DNA from: Syngnathus acus
Taxonomy: Eukaryota > Chordata > Actinopteri > Syngnathiformes > Syngnathidae
NCBI RefSeq assembly: GCF_901709675.1
Contig: NC_051087.1
Coordinates: 5,289,001 to 5,353,000, forward strand
Length of the DNA: 64,000 nucleotides
Direction: 5' to 3'
The position numbers and the translations under genes were made by a program. Positions 9,778 to 23,639 of this stretch are shown here, in pieces. Under the pieces are notes generated by a model. The model ran no database searches, was not told where the DNA came from, and saw only the letters and a program-made list of their open reading frames with translations. How positions within the stretch are numbered: the first letter of the stretch is position 1; each line of letters begins with the position of its first letter.

Positions 9778-12412
9778 ATGTCGTTGCTGAGACCTTTTAG
9801 TAGGCAGCTTGCTTTGAACACCGCAAGTATATTGGTAAGTTTAGCTTTTTTAGAGTTTGTTTTTTACGGCGTGAATGAAAACTTACACCGTAATTAAAAG
9901 AACTGCAACGCTACAAATCTTTTAGAAGTAACCTTGTCACATTTATGAGTGTCGTTTGCGTGTTTTAGGTTGAAAATTGCTAATTTAATTGTATGGCGAA
10001 GAAAGTGTTAGTATTTGTAGATTGCGGCCAACTATAGAGTGCAAGGACATAGAGGGCATAAAAGTAGTTTTGGTAATGCATTTTTTTGCAACATGCACGA
10101 ATTTTAAACTTACTGCATAAAATATAATTAGAAAAAGGTTTACATATCGAAAAAACACGACGTGGTTAGCCAAAACTAACACCAGATTCTAATTCAGCGC
10201 CCCAAAATTACTTAAAATCCATGCAAGAAATGTTGACCAATATTATCTTTATGTTGTATCAAAATACTTTGTCAAAACAACTTTGGGGAAGAGATTTCAT
10301 CCTTTTTTTTCTCTATGTTCTCAATTCAGCTGGTGGAGCGGGAAGAGGAGTTTCAGCAGAGATTAGCTGAAGCTCTTGTGGAGGAGACAGCAGTCACGTT
10401 GAATGTGTGAGTTGTGCTTCATCCCCCAAACTGCTGATATTACCAGAAAAATTTATTTTAATAGCCATTTTGGAGTCTCCGGCTTACTGAGCTGTGACAG
10501 TGTTCCGATTCAATAAAATGAACCATCATCGCTCTCAAAAAGGAACTAATTGTTTTATGCTGCATTAGGTCTATCCTGCCCAATGGACTGTATTTATATG
10601 GCTCCTTAGTAGCAGTGGGGGCACTTTAGCCAATCCTGGCTGATGGCAGCTCGCAAAGTGCCCCATTGTGCGTAATTAGTTCTCAATGTCTTATTCAAGG
10701 ACATGTTAAGACACTCTCCTCATCCACCTCGTGAGCTGTTGCCCTACTAACACCCAATTAATTGTCAAGTGGGTCTGCGTTGGTCAATCTTGGAGCGAGA
10801 GGGGCATTGTAAATCCTTTTCATTAGCTTACAAGTGGACATTTTTAATATTGATATTACGCAGTCTGATTTGTCAATGTTGTTTTTAAAACAGGAGACTA
10901 GCAAAGAGTCTGCCTCTGCCCTCCGAGAACCAACACAGCCGCCCCAGGATAGACTTGGTGGTTTTTATCATCAATCTCGCTTCTGAGCTCAGGTACTGTA
11001 TTTCTTTCAAACCATGATACCATAATTGTATGCTAATAACCTACGTAATATAGAATTTACAAAAGTAATCAATTTCCTGGTCAGAGTTGATCAACAACGA
11101 ATCGATTATCAAATTAACCAACTATTTTAACAATCGAGTCATCGTTTAGAGAGACTTTTGTGCTTAAGTAATTTAAAAAAATGTTTTTTTTTATTTGCAT
11201 TTGCAAGGATCTACTTTGAGTCCGGAAAACAATGATCAAACCAGCAACAGAATCAGTTACAAAAAGGTCGATGATTCGGGTCCGTCGTTTGTTTACCTGC
11301 CGCCCAAATGAAGACAAAGCGCTTTGCAAAATGGATGGATGGAGTGTCTGACACTTTGAACTCCATCTGGGTCTTTATTTTAATTTATTTTCATCACAGT
11401 CTTCATTCTGCCCAAGCCTCCCTCAAATATTTGGACCCTGGATATTTCCTTGGAAAGGTTTGCTTCATGGCCACCAACGGTACGTCAAAGGGAGGATAAA
11501 ACTCATCTCACTCTTTACAGTACCTCATTTTTCTATATATTTGTTTTTGAGGATAAAATTAAGCTGTTTGCTGCGTGTCTCTCGTAGCACGCAGCGTCAT
11601 GGCCTCCCCAGAGCGCCTAGACGCCCTCAGAGAGCTGGCCTCGTCATTGCACTGCACGCTACTTTTTGCTGAGGATCAGGTTGGTGACAACTTTCCTCAT
11701 CCCATACATAGGCACTGTAAAAATCCAGAATTTGTCCAAGTCCTTTTTGTTATCATGTTTGCTCAATCCTGGAAAAATATTTAAATGCACATTTGCAAGC
11801 CGAACACAGTTGATCCTGTGATGCTATTCGACTCGCAAGTTTGAAAACAATAATGTACATGTATTAAATTAATTAGTTAAATTATCGGTTCGAGGTGATG
11901 CTTATGTACCAACCTTAAATGACTAATTGTCAGTGTTCCACGTTGGAGGTTCTACCAAATTGAATTCTCCCTTATTTTGAACATCTACGAGCAGACATTA
12001 GTATTCCTAACATTTAGCCACCTTGTATCTTGACACTCGGGTAACGTTGACAGGAAGCCTTTCAAAGGCTTCAGTTGCCTGACTACCTTTTTTCCACCTA
12101 GGCTTTTCGGTACAGCCTCTGAGTTGTCAAGAAAAAAGAGGGGAAAAGAATATTCCCAAAAGGAAGAGATCTTTAAAAGAAAAAGTGAGCAACTACGTGT
12201 TGTTGCTCAGTGGATTTCAGTTTCTCTGCTGCGACAGCAATCTCAATATTTGTTCCCTGCAGACGGCAGATGGTGTGACCAATGCCTCGGAGAGACTGCT
12301 GACCATCTTGAAGGTGGCGGCCGGTCTCGTTCCCATGACGACGGCCCTCTATCTGTCCAACCTGACCATGTGCACCGTGCCCTCTGAGACGAATGAGGTG
12401 GATTATGGTTAA
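9778..12412 (+). CDS. cenpm: CENP-M, kinetochore (CCAN) subunit
   Basis: Six exons: 9778-9834, 10330-10406, 10894-10992, 11400-11479, 11588-11679 and 12263-12412, 184 residues (human about 180). The order of conserved blocks matches CENP-M: MSLLRPF..NTASILLVE at the start, then [24 protein letters not shown] (about 68-81), [11 protein letters not shown] (about 97-107), and a C-terminal helix region ([13 protein letters not shown]). CENP-M is a small-GTPase-like fold without GTPase activity. It holds together the CENP-H/I/K/M complex of the inner kinetochore, and its role is in chromosome segregation. Introns are short and AT-rich. The start is the first ATG in the promoter-proximal exon and gives the conserved N-terminus. 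A candidate poly(A) signal AATAAA lies at 13507-13512, giving a long 3'UTR; earlier sites may be used. Confidence 0.9.
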
Positions 12413-12674
12413 CTTTGTGCCACCGAACTGGCATGCGTTCAGACTTTTATACGAGTGTGTGTTCTTTGTAATCTTCCACTAGCGCTCATATTTCCTTTTT
12501 ATTTAAGTGCTTGTTCAAATAGTCGGTACACAGTGCCGTATTCAAATGAACTAATCTGTAAGTATTTTTGTCCGATCTGTATCCAGCAGTTAAATAGAAC
12601 GTGTAATATTTCCTGTTTCCGCATAAACTGATTCCTTTCCGTGAAAGAGGCTTGAAATGTGGTCAAATATTTAA

Positions 12675-12900
12675 TCGCAGTGCAGTGGTTGAGGACCCCA
12701 AGGGGGCTTGCTGATAGCAGTCTTTGTGCCCCCGTGTCACGTCTTCATCCTTCACCGATGCACGCGCACGCTTACTATTAATAGGTTGTCATCATGGCAA
12801 TTATATGGCATTCATGCTCACTTGTGTTTTTTGCAACATGGCGGCAAGATACTGGGAGGCACGTGAGGGGGCTGAGGAATGTAACTGGTAATTTTGGAAT
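12675..12900. promoter_or_regulatory. Duplicated module, copy 1, with MEF2-type site
   Basis: It shares an ordered series of blocks with the interval 13950-14145: TGTCACGTCTTC, then ACTATTAATAG, then TCATCATGGCAATTAT, then a CAC-rich stretch and GGAATG. CTATTAATAG (12775-12784) fits the MEF2 consensus YTAWWWWTAR exactly. No coding potential is visible. It lies downstream of myoglobin, which is on the minus strand. Confidence 0.55.
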
Positions 12901-13949
12901 CTTTGCCTGGGCGGTTTTTTTAACTTTTATGCTGAAAATGTGACCGGTTTAAAGAAGTAACTGATAAAATAGCCTTTTTAAAATGAGAATTTCAAAGATC
13001 CCTGCCAGGCTTCATCTTACTTGAAACTGAAGCTGTCCCATTCCTTTCAATTTAATATTAATCCAAAAATGCAGTGCTTTGTGAATCGGTATGACGATAG
13101 AATAGTAAAAGTGAAATGTCAGGAAAGTTGAAGAACATAAATTCTAATATTAGAAGGAAGATGAACTTCTTCCCAAATCATTAAAAAACAACTGACTCAA
13201 TGAAATTACCGCCATGGTTGCTCAAGCTCTTGTTATAAATGTCAACATAAAATATTAAATGCCCTTTTGCTCAAATTAGCCTTGTCCTTTACTTTGCTTG
13301 ATATGAATGTGTTTATGTGAAGCTGCGCTCACTATTTAGAGGTAGCCTGCCCAAACTTCTACGCTATGCTTCATCTCGCTCCTTTCCGAATGTCTTTTTT
13401 CCTCTCCGTGTTTATTTTGCTTCCTCAATTTTATTTGGTTTTATGCAGGGATTTTGTCTGATAGCAAACGGGAAGCTCGGTATTGTTTGTGTATTTGAAT
13501 GTTCGGAATAAAAGTTGTCAAACAAAGAAATTTCTCTAGAGGAATTTTACAAAGAAAGAGTTGGAGTTTGATAGATTGTTAATCTGCTTCTTGTCCATAT
13601 ATTTAATGCAAGTCTTGTCTCCCCTTTAAAATATGCTGTTTCTTACATGCAATTTAATTATGGGATGGATTGACTCCCAAAATGTCACTATTCAGAAAAA
13701 CATAGTCTGCTAGCATTATAGTAACACCATTTCCATAGACTACCAAAAGAGGAAGGCTAACATGCTAACGATTAGTATGCTAATGTAAAGCCAGATGCCG
13801 TGGGACTATTTCTTGTAAACGGAAAATTTGAAAAATATCCTTAATGTGGTGAATTGATGTCAGAATTCAATTATTCAATTGGGAATGTCATTGCGTAAAC
13901 CATCAGAAAATTGCCACGATACTGAAGGAATTTGTTTTTCAGATATTTC

Positions 13950-14145
13950 AAGGGCATGACATATTGAAGGACAAGACCCACGAGCAGGGTGGTTGTGCCT
14001 CATGTCACGTCTTCTTCCTGGATTTGTAGGCACATTGACTATTAATAGCTTATCATCATGGCAATTATCCATAATTCAAGTTCACGTACGTGGAGTCAGA
14101 CATGGTGGGGGTGACAAAAGGGTCTGTGGAATGTTGCTAGTGTCA
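13950..14145. promoter_or_regulatory. Duplicated module, copy 2, with MEF2-type site
   Basis: This is the second copy of the module at 12675-12900, about 1.26 kb away. It retains TGTCACGTCTTC, ACTATTAATAG (MEF2-type site 14039-14048) and ATCATCATGGCAATTAT. Copy 2 reads GCTTATCATC next to the site, which adds a GATA motif in reverse orientation. It lies about 0.6 kb beyond the myoglobin stop codon. The rest of the 12413-14696 gap is AT-rich and holds only the cenpm 3'UTR and the mb 3' region. Confidence 0.55.
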
Positions 14146-14696
14146 GCATAGCATTGGTGCTGTTTAGAAATGATCCAAAATATGCTAAGAATTTTACCAA
14201 GTGACCTTAACGGTTGTTTATATGCCAGAATATGCAAAATTGTGGCTTTTCATAAGACTATGCCAAGAATTTATGTTCCATAATTCTTTTATATGCCAAA
14301 AATAAAAATATTTTACCAAGATTTCTTATACGATAATTCAAGTTAAGCACATATGGATGAAACTTGGTCAAAGTGGTTTAAAAAAAAAAAAACATGTCTT
14401 TAAAAAAAAATCTTCAATTTATTTTTCTTAAACCTGTCAGTCCCCTAACTGGTGTAAAGTGCATCATCTTAATCAATACAGTCAGTAGTGATTTTCATAC
14501 ACATTTTTATTTAGTAGTTACAAACGTGAACAAACACAAAAAAATCATTCCATATATCCCACTTTGTGCAATAGCTGTTCAGGAACACTTTATTAATAAT
14601 AATTCAGCTATTTTACTACATATATATAATTTGAAAATAGCAGTCCTAAATTTTAACAAAATTCCAGACAGCCATATTTCTTTCTGCAAGCTGACA

Positions 14697-15497
<801 letters not shown>

Positions 15498-15863
15498 TTA
15501 AGGATATGTTTGGAGAAACTGTGTGTGGGAGGAAGATTAGAGAACACTGGAGAATACCAAGCTAATTGGAGAGAAATTCAAAGAGAAAAGAAGAAGAAAA
15601 CCAAGACTATTATCCTTTTGTTCCAGCATTACATTTAATGGCCAACAGCCATTAGGCGTTACATAAAAGTTATTATGAATACGTTACCTCAGCTTTGACC
15701 TCAATGCAGTTCCATTGTGTGCCATGTTCTTCTAACACATGCATGGTTAATTTTTAATTCTCATAGTTAATTTTACATGCAATGTTAAATTAATTCCTTG
15801 GCTTCAGCCAATAAAATTCCACTCTCTAATATTAAATGAAGCCAGTAAAATTGAGAAACCTAC

Positions 15864-15940
15864 CTCTAATGATATAAATGATACTGCAGTTATCCAGTTC
15901 CTGTGACCTCTCATACACCCTCGGCCTGTCCTTATATATT
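15864..15940 (-). promoter_or_regulatory. mb: Myoglobin TATA box and non-coding first exon
   Basis: On the minus strand, AATATATAAG (15931-15940) is a good TATA box. About 70 bases downstream a GTAGGT donor (minus strand, 15863-15858) would end a short non-coding exon of about 45 bases. This matches the acceptor just before the mb ATG. The transcription start would be near 15905-15910. The TATA assignment is clear; the exact start is inferred. Confidence 0.6.
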
Positions 15941-16520
15941 CCCTCCCTCTGTCCCATCACGCACGTCCCTCCAAACGCCTTTAACACTCACAAAGTGCCA
16001 CTCAAGAGGCGAGATAAACAAGATCAATAACAGAATGACAAACAAAGCATAACTGTTGTCATAATATATGCAGCGTGTGTGCCTGTTTTATAGCAGTGTA
16101 ATGCTGACCTGGGTTGAACCACAAAATAGCAGCACTTTCAACTAAAAGAGTAGGATGCAGCATTGATTTTTACAAGCTCTAATACTGCTGTTAATTGGAT
16201 CCCAAACTTGGAGCCTTTAAATTTTATTACGAGCACCAGATACTCCTTGGATGCCCTTAAGAAAAAGCAGTCCAACAGCAAAATGCAGTCACCTTATATG
16301 ATCTTCAATTTTGATTAAATAAAATATGAATTAGTTTCAATCAAACAATATTAGTGTGAAAACCTTGTGGAAAAAAAACGAAAAAAAACCCCATATTATT
16401 TAAAACTTTTCTTGTTCACTGTAGTAAAACTTGAAGAGCATTTTTGAGGTACTTGATGTAAAAAAAAGTTTGAAAAGTAATACTTGACATTGAAATACGG
16501 TGAAAGGTGAACCCCTCCTG

Positions 16521-16572
16521 ATTGGTCACGTGATCGTTTTTGTCCAATTGCTTCTTTTGTTTTAATCACGTG
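16521..16572 (+). promoter_or_regulatory. serhl: serhl promoter with two CACGTG E-boxes
   Basis: CACGTG occurs at 16527-16532 (within GGTCACGTGATC) and at 16567-16572. ATTGG, the reverse CCAAT box, sits directly before the first copy. The pair lies 150-195 bp upstream of the serhl ATG. USF/TFE-type factors bind such sites; which one acts here cannot be seen. Confidence 0.5.
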
Positions 16573-16722
16573 GCGTAACAAACGCGGAAATCCATAGCAC
16601 CGGTAGGCTTAAGTAGAATTGTTCCTCGACGAGTTTATCACTCCTGTTTTGTGTTTGATACGGTCTGAAGTAATTCAGACTTTGAAATTACATTGCGTGC
16701 CTATTAGAAGTCTACGCTCTAA

Positions 16723-19525
16723 ATGATACGTTTTTACAAAAACTTCAGAAATCTCTGCACTGGTCCAATGAAACAAACAGGTAACATCTGTTCGATTTTT
16801 TCCCCCCTGAATGACTTTCATTTCAGGCAATGATATCAAGATAAGATTAATAAGTATTGTATGTGTAATGTAACCTTCAAATCTCAGTGTACCTCATAGT
16901 TTGACATTTATTGGCATTGCTATGTGTGTTTTGTAGAATATTTCAGTTCAGGCTTATGGACATTATTAAAATGACACTGTGGGTTTTTTCTTCCAGAACT
17001 TTCTGTACCTGTCCCTTGGGGAGAAATCAGAGGGAAAATTTGGGGTCCTGAGAATGGCCGTCCTGTCCTATGCCTGCACGGTTGGGCTGACAACTGTGGT
17101 TCCTTCAATACTCTTATTCCTCTTCTACCTAAAGGTAAATAAAAATATCAAATTTGCATAAATAGAAATGTTTACTGTTGTTTGCAGAATGTTTAGATGG
17201 AAAATGTAAAAAAAAATCGAATGTACAATAAAGATAAAAAATATATATATAAAAACAGTGAGACAAATATGTAGAATAAGCTTACAAAAAACATGCCATG
17301 TGGATAAATATGGAATTGACAAAAAAAAAACTTGGAAATAAAAGCTACAAAATCTAAAATAACTAACAGAGTCAAACCAAAATACACGTTAAAGAATAAT
17401 AGTATCTTTGATTGACTGACAATCAGTCCAGAATTCAACAAAGCTAACCCGCAAACAAACAAAAATGAATGGATAAAGTACGTTTTTTACTTTAGAATAA
17501 AAGTTTTTTTTCTGTGCCATATCAATAACTGTTGGCTTGTGCGTCATCTGTTTTGTTTCTTCCTGTCAGAGTGTCGATATGTGGCGATGGACCTGGCAGG
17601 TCACGGTCTGTCCTCGCATCGTCCCCCTGGCGTCTTTTACACTTTTCCTTCGTATGTGATCGATATTCAGAGAGTTGTTGACAGTAAGTGCATTTTATTT
17701 CCACACAGTTTTTGTTAGCATATTTTTGTATTCATCTGATTTGCACACATTTTTTGATACAAGATGATTATAGGGGGGAGGCTCTTATTGATTTCAATCA
17801 AGTTGTCCATCTGTACTCACAAGCCCCGATGTTCTATGTCAAGTAAAACCAATGTGATGTGTTCTATTGTGATGAGATGCAGTAGCTGCCTGATGATCTG
17901 TGAAATTAACTCCCACAGCCCTCCGCTGGCGCAGATTCTCCATCTTGGGCCACAGTATGGGTGAGCACAACCTTGCAGTAGTCACATCCATTTAAATATT
18001 GATCCTTGATAAACGTCCACATCTCCGTCGTGTTTCTTTTCAGGAGGTAATATTGCTGGAATGGTAAGTTAGGCGAGTGTGCTGTTTGACCTCTGTCATT
18101 ATTTTTAGCCGCCATTTGACACGTTGTAATCAGTGCTGACTGACTTGGATCCACCTCGTGTTTGTTGCAGTTCAGTGCTCTATTCCCTGAGATGGTGGAC
18201 GCTTGTGTGATGCTGGATTCTTATGGATTCTTACCCACTGATGCGGTAAATGTAAAAGAATGATTTATCTTCCCCAAGAACCCCATTTTGGAATGAAACG
18301 TCATCTCTCGAGTGGTCGAAATTGTTGAATGTCATCTTGTTACAGAAAGAGATGGCCAAAATAATGCGACAAGGCATAGACGACATGCTTCAGTTTGAAA
18401 AGAAGCCCGAACAGAGCAAGCGAGTTTACACCTATGAGAAAGCAGTGGAGAGGTGCAGCACACTTTTGTTTTTGTCTTTAAGACGACCGTGTTTAGAGTC
18501 TGCCTATTGATGTTCTTTCTTTTTGTCTCAGGTTGTTGGCAGCAAACCCGACTCTGACTGAGGCGTCTGCGCACAATCTTTTAGAACGTGGTCTTGTTCA
18601 AGTTGAAGGAGGTTTGTTTTCAAAGTCTTCTCTACTTTCATGCCTGACACTTGGAATAATTTTATTTCACCTGTAAATTCACTGCAATCTTTTCACGTAG
18701 GAGTCGTCTTCTCACGTGACTTCCGTATCAATTTGGTACGTTCCTGTTGTATGTGTTCATCTCTAAAATGTCACAGGCATTAACAATGTTGCCTTTTTTT
18801 TGCATGAAGAAAAACATTGCTCGTATCAGCTTGGAACAGAGTCTAGAGATGCTGTCCACGATACAAGCTTCCGTTCTGGTGCTTCTGTGAGTTATTGATT
18901 GACCTGACATATACAAGAATGCTTGCTGGACTTCAGCATTGGAGTTCTACAACATCTTTTTTTTTTTGCAGTGCAAATGAAGGCTTTGAGAAAATGTTTG
19001 CCGAACCAGACCAAAAGAAATTTTCATCAGAGCTTCTGCAGGCCTATAGGCACAAAAACGTAAGTGTGTTCATGCAGAGTAGGTGTGCTTTTGGCTTACG
19101 TTTTATTTATGCAGTCAAACTGACTGACGAAACAGGCTGAATAGCCAAAATGAGCGACGGACAGACATTAAGACGAGATATAGGCATATAAATAAAAAGC
19201 AGCTGCAGAGATGCGAAAGCGGCAGTCTGAATGTTTCATTAAGTGACCCCATAACGGAATGCGGTCAAGTTGTGCTAATGAGGAGACTGAGCGAAACATT
19301 TTTGAGGGTTGAGTACCATCAGTCGAGGAAAGGGGAGCATCTTAATGTTCCCTTCATTCGTCTCTTCTTTTTTTTTCCGCTCAGCACTCGGTGGTGAGGG
19401 TACCCGGCGATCATCACGTCCATCTGAACAACCCAGAGGTGGTTGCACCGTTAGTTTGTGAATTCCTCCAAAGCAAAGTCTTATCCTCGACGGTCAGAGA
19501 TGACGGACTTACTGCGAATCTGTAG
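16723..19525 (+). CDS. serhl: Serine hydrolase-like protein (alpha/beta hydrolase)
   Basis: Twelve exons: 16723-16780, 16997-17134, 17570-17683, 17919-17960, 18044-18063 (20 nt), 18171-18245, 18346-18452, 18532-18611, 18701-18735, 18810-18886, 18972-19059 and 19385-19525, 324 residues. The fold is an alpha/beta hydrolase. The oxyanion motif is CLHGWADN (about 45-52). MDLAGHGLS follows, then the nucleophile elbow GHSMGG with Ser about 116, and a late His in GDHHVHLNNPE (about 286-296). The N-terminus MIRFYKNFRNLC looks like a short mitochondrial or peroxisomal lead. SERHL/SERHL2 are the closest family. They have been placed at peroxisomes and in the muscle stretch response, and the natural substrate is unknown. 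The gene lies divergent to myoglobin. Two tiny exons (20 and 35 nt) are kept in phase. A poly(A) signal AATAAA lies at 19607-19612. Confidence 0.9.
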
Positions 19526-19612
19526 GAAAACCACAGCACACACATTAATCACATTGCTAATTTCAACATCCTTACTTCTCATCTGTGAACCGTACTACAT
19601 ATTTGTAATAAA

Positions 19613-22600
19613 TTTCAATGTGTTGTTGCCTTATGTGGCAGGCTTTTTCTGCCTTCAGACTTCTTACTCAACCATCTACGCTGCCCTCAGGGTAAAATTC
19701 CATAGACTCTTCCTGATACTGCAAAAAAAAAAACAAAAAAAAAAAACAGTTTAACATTTCAGGCCCTTCGGCTACAGTCAATATGGGAAGCAGCCTCTTC
19801 ATTTCCCCGGTGATTTTTGTTTTGTTTTTCTGTCTAGCTGTTTATTTCATTTTTTGTCTGGCCAGTTGACTCGTGCAACATCAGACAGCGGTTGCTATAT
19901 CACCAGCTACCCGCTGCCTTTGAGCAACCCCTTAAATCAGTGACTTTGAACTCCCTCGGCCATTAATATTTCAGAGGTTGCATGAATAAATCAAAAGGCA
20001 ACTAGCAGAGGATAGCAGCAGCACCACAGCGGCTCTGGGGCTGCATATTAGTCAGGTGGTCCGGCTGCTCTGGTCTGTAGAGGATTTCTCATTTGCATCG
20101 CAAGCATCCACCTCTCTCACCTTACAAAGCTTCAAGAGCTGCTCTAAAATGTCCCAGTGCATTTGAAAAGTTTGATTTGTTTTTTCATTTGCTATTTAAC
20201 GGAAATGTCATCACATGTAAGCAATACAAAGATGCTTGAAAACACTGTGTGTGTGCGTACATGCTTGTGTGTAAGGCCAGTAGTCGTTAATGCTAAAGCA
20301 CATTGCATCTTAAAATGTTTGTTGGATGGAGAGGATGCATTTTCGATTCAATTTAATAGTGGAATGTGCTGTGAGATGGTGCTGTGATCAGAATAAAGCT
20401 GATACAATTTTGCAGTTAATGGGCTCAAATGAAATTCTATGTTTGTGGTCTTTTAGGAGGTCAGTAATTACCTTTTGTAATTTTTTTTTTTTGCCTGAAT
20501 TAGCAAAATTACCAAACCCATTCCGCCACCATCGCAGGAGTTATATTCCAAAACACTGCTGTAGTCAGAGAAATCCTTCTTTAAAGGTCTTTAAACACAC
20601 TAAAAATAATATGAACACATTTCAACGCAATACATGGAGAGCATGAGTAATAGATAGCAAAAATATGAGCAATACAATAATGCACCAATTCTTCTGTTTA
20701 TAGTAAATATTGTTTTTTTCAAACAAACCTATCTCTCAGTATACATCAATAATCATGCCCAAAGATGTACATTATATATTAAATTATTATAACAAATATT
20801 GTTGCTTTCTGTGGCTGTGCTGAAATGCTTCCTGTTTTTCTTCTTTTAAATGGATACAATTTTCATATGTGATGCCATCTATTGGTCAACAGTGGAATTG
20901 CATCCAATATAAACAAGCGTTCAACTAAGTTTCCAACTGCACAATTTTTATTTTATTTTATTTTTTTTAAACTGCAATAGCTGCAGTATGACCTAATGGT
21001 ATTTAAAGGTTACTTGCCACACTCTGTAACAACCAGTGTGTTTTGAGATGATCTCCCATAATAGGTCTCGGTGGGCACAAGTGTGGAACACAGCCTGGGT
21101 GAGTCACGCACACACTGTGCACTGATGGCATATAAATAGTCCGTTCGATTCATGCTGACACTGCTTTTTCACACACTCCCCAGGTGTTAAGGGAACCACT
21201 TCTCTTCTGTTGCATTTGTCTCCTAATTGCCTCGTTTCTCTCGTTGATTACAAAAACGCTCAAATCATTTTAATGTGATTCTTAGCCGTATGCACGCTTC
21301 TTTGTTTCAGGTGGAACAGACTCATCTTAAATGTCAGAGTCTTGCAAGTTGGAATGCTCAACCAGTCTTTAAACTTCCCCTTGTATTCTATTCTGTTTGA
21401 ATTGTTTGACACCTTCAGGTAAAGTCGTAGAGTGTTGCCGTCTGAGCTCAGGTGGTTCTTGTCGTCGGACTGAACCTGCAGTAGAACACGTATCGCATTT
21501 ATTGTGATGAAGTAGGGAATTTAATTGACGAATCTGCAATACAAGTGTTCGCATTTGGCCCCTCTGCAGTGAGTAGTGAATTAAAAACAAGTTCTTTGGC
21601 AGCAGCAATCATCATCCAATTGTGCGGGACACTTTGGGCTAAATTGAAGAGTGCTGAAACAGTGAAAATGAAATCAAATCCGACACACTGATGTGTCATC
21701 ATTTTGGTCGAAGGCATCGTTTCGTTTGCGGCGATGGCTCCGACTTGAACACTGCTCTAGATGGAGGGGCTCGTAAAATGGGAAATGGGTGAATTTGTTT
21801 TTATCTCCTCTCGCAGGAAATAATCTCACTTCCTTTGCCCTGGTGTGCTGGCTGTGCATCTCTTTTGGCAGGATTTGTCTTCCCCCTCACCAGAGACCAG
21901 CGGCTTCATTCTGTGAGTTGCTCTTCACCCCTTTTAAAAAAAAAAAAGAGGCGTAACATTTGGGCCCCGACGGGCCAAGTGTCTTTTTGTCGTCAGCTAC
22001 AACACTTTGGAGGCTTGAGACTTTATAGTGTACTTGTTTTGTTAGGCTCCACTGGGCACTTCATTAGTTACACAACCTCATGACATCCAAGAATGGATGT
22101 GGGTTACATTCTGTATGAAATTGAGTCCAATCATCTTGAAGCAGTTAAAATGCCTGCATTACCGGATGGCAACCAGCAGAGGTGCTGTTGAGACAATATG
22201 CTATCAACGAAACTTGGCTACATCCAGTTATCTGCACAACACAATAGTGGAATGGATAAGAGGTCTTTAGAGCATTCAGATAAATGGAAATTTGAAAAAC
22301 ATCATGTATAGTCAGGACATATGCCTCACGATTTTTTGGAAGACTAAATCATCCTTAAGTCTAAATGCGGCTGTGAATGTTTTTTTGGACCATCAAGGAT
22401 TATATCTGAATTAAATTCAAATTTTTTCCTCACTGCTGCTGCTGAGCCTGCTGCCTCCAGCGTGACGCCGAAAGCCTCCACGCCTTCATTCACAGTGTCA
22501 GGTCAGCTTTGTAATTTCCTAAGTATCCATGAGTTGACGCATTCCTGGAAAACACCACCATCCCTGTTGAGAGCTTAATTTGAATTTTGAATATATTTTT

Positions 22601-23639
22601 TGAGTGAACAAACTCGTGCACATAAGTGTTTTTCTATTCCCTGCCAATGCCGATGATAATCTCATTCGTCACAACCCAGCAAAAATGTATTATTGATGTC
22701 TATAGATTGTGATTGACTTAACGACTAAGTGGTGCCTTGATTTAACTAAACTAGATTCTACTTTAACTTATTTCACACACAAAAATGATTGATCAACTGG
22801 TGGTGATATCCTGCTTTCAATCGAGCAGCTTGTTGATGCTGCATTAAATAATGAATAATTTACCGTACACCACTTTTTGTGAGTAATTGTCTTGGATCTC
22901 ATCACACAAGTAATTACCTCAATGTGCAAAGCCGCAACGGCTATGTGATTGCAAAAAGGCCAGGCGGATAAATTCAGACTACCGTGTAAACATACCCATG
23001 AAATGCCACTTATTATAATCATTTGTAATTTTTTTTAAACACGAGCAAAGTCATATGTTTACTAAAACACACACCCCCTGTGGAGCAGAGCGTGCATCTG
23101 TAAAGCTGCTATTTCACCATGGCCCATAAAAAGTGCTTGGCATTTTCTAACATTACGATGCTTAAGAAACGCACCTTTCTTCTCGCCTTAAAAGTGTCAC
23201 ATCATCATTTCTAACTTGTAAATGTCATCATTATGACCTTGCCATCATCCGGCTGCTTTTTATAAATCCCCTCCTCAGTCTAAAAATAGCAACCGAACTT
23301 TGTTTGCGCTGAGCTTTTGTCTTCTGTCCTCGTGAGCGATAATTAATCAGCTTTTAGTCTTTTAACATCTTTGCGGCCGCTTTCAATCACAGTCGATATG
23401 ACACCCCCCCCCCCCCCCCATCACCACCATCCTCCTTTTTATGTCAGAGAAACAGCGTTTTGGCCCTGGGTGTTAAATTGAGTGGAATTGATTTTACGCG
23501 GCAAGCTGAAGACATCTGAAGGGCTTGGACCCGCCGTCTCCTCCCACACACACACACTCGCACACACGCACACAAAGATGATAGTTATATAAGTTTCCCT
23601 TCCCACTCCCTCCTTCCTCTCTGCCATGAGCAGGGGTGT
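19613..23639. other. Non-coding interval between serhl and smim45
   Basis: No exon with family support is visible. The sequence is AT-rich with T- and A-runs. It contains an octamer-like CATTTGCAT near 20091, a C-run near 23404-23419, and a CA-rich microsatellite near 23548-23575. CTAAAAATAG at 23280-23289 fits the MEF2 consensus, and AATTAAT homeobox-type words lie about 50 bp later, so 23130-23400 may be a conserved regulatory element. Only cross-species alignment would show this. Confidence 0.4.

Noticed and set aside
17125-17462. Two hydrophobic minus-strand frames
   Set aside because: AT-rich intron sequence gives Phe/Ile/Leu-rich translations by composition alone.
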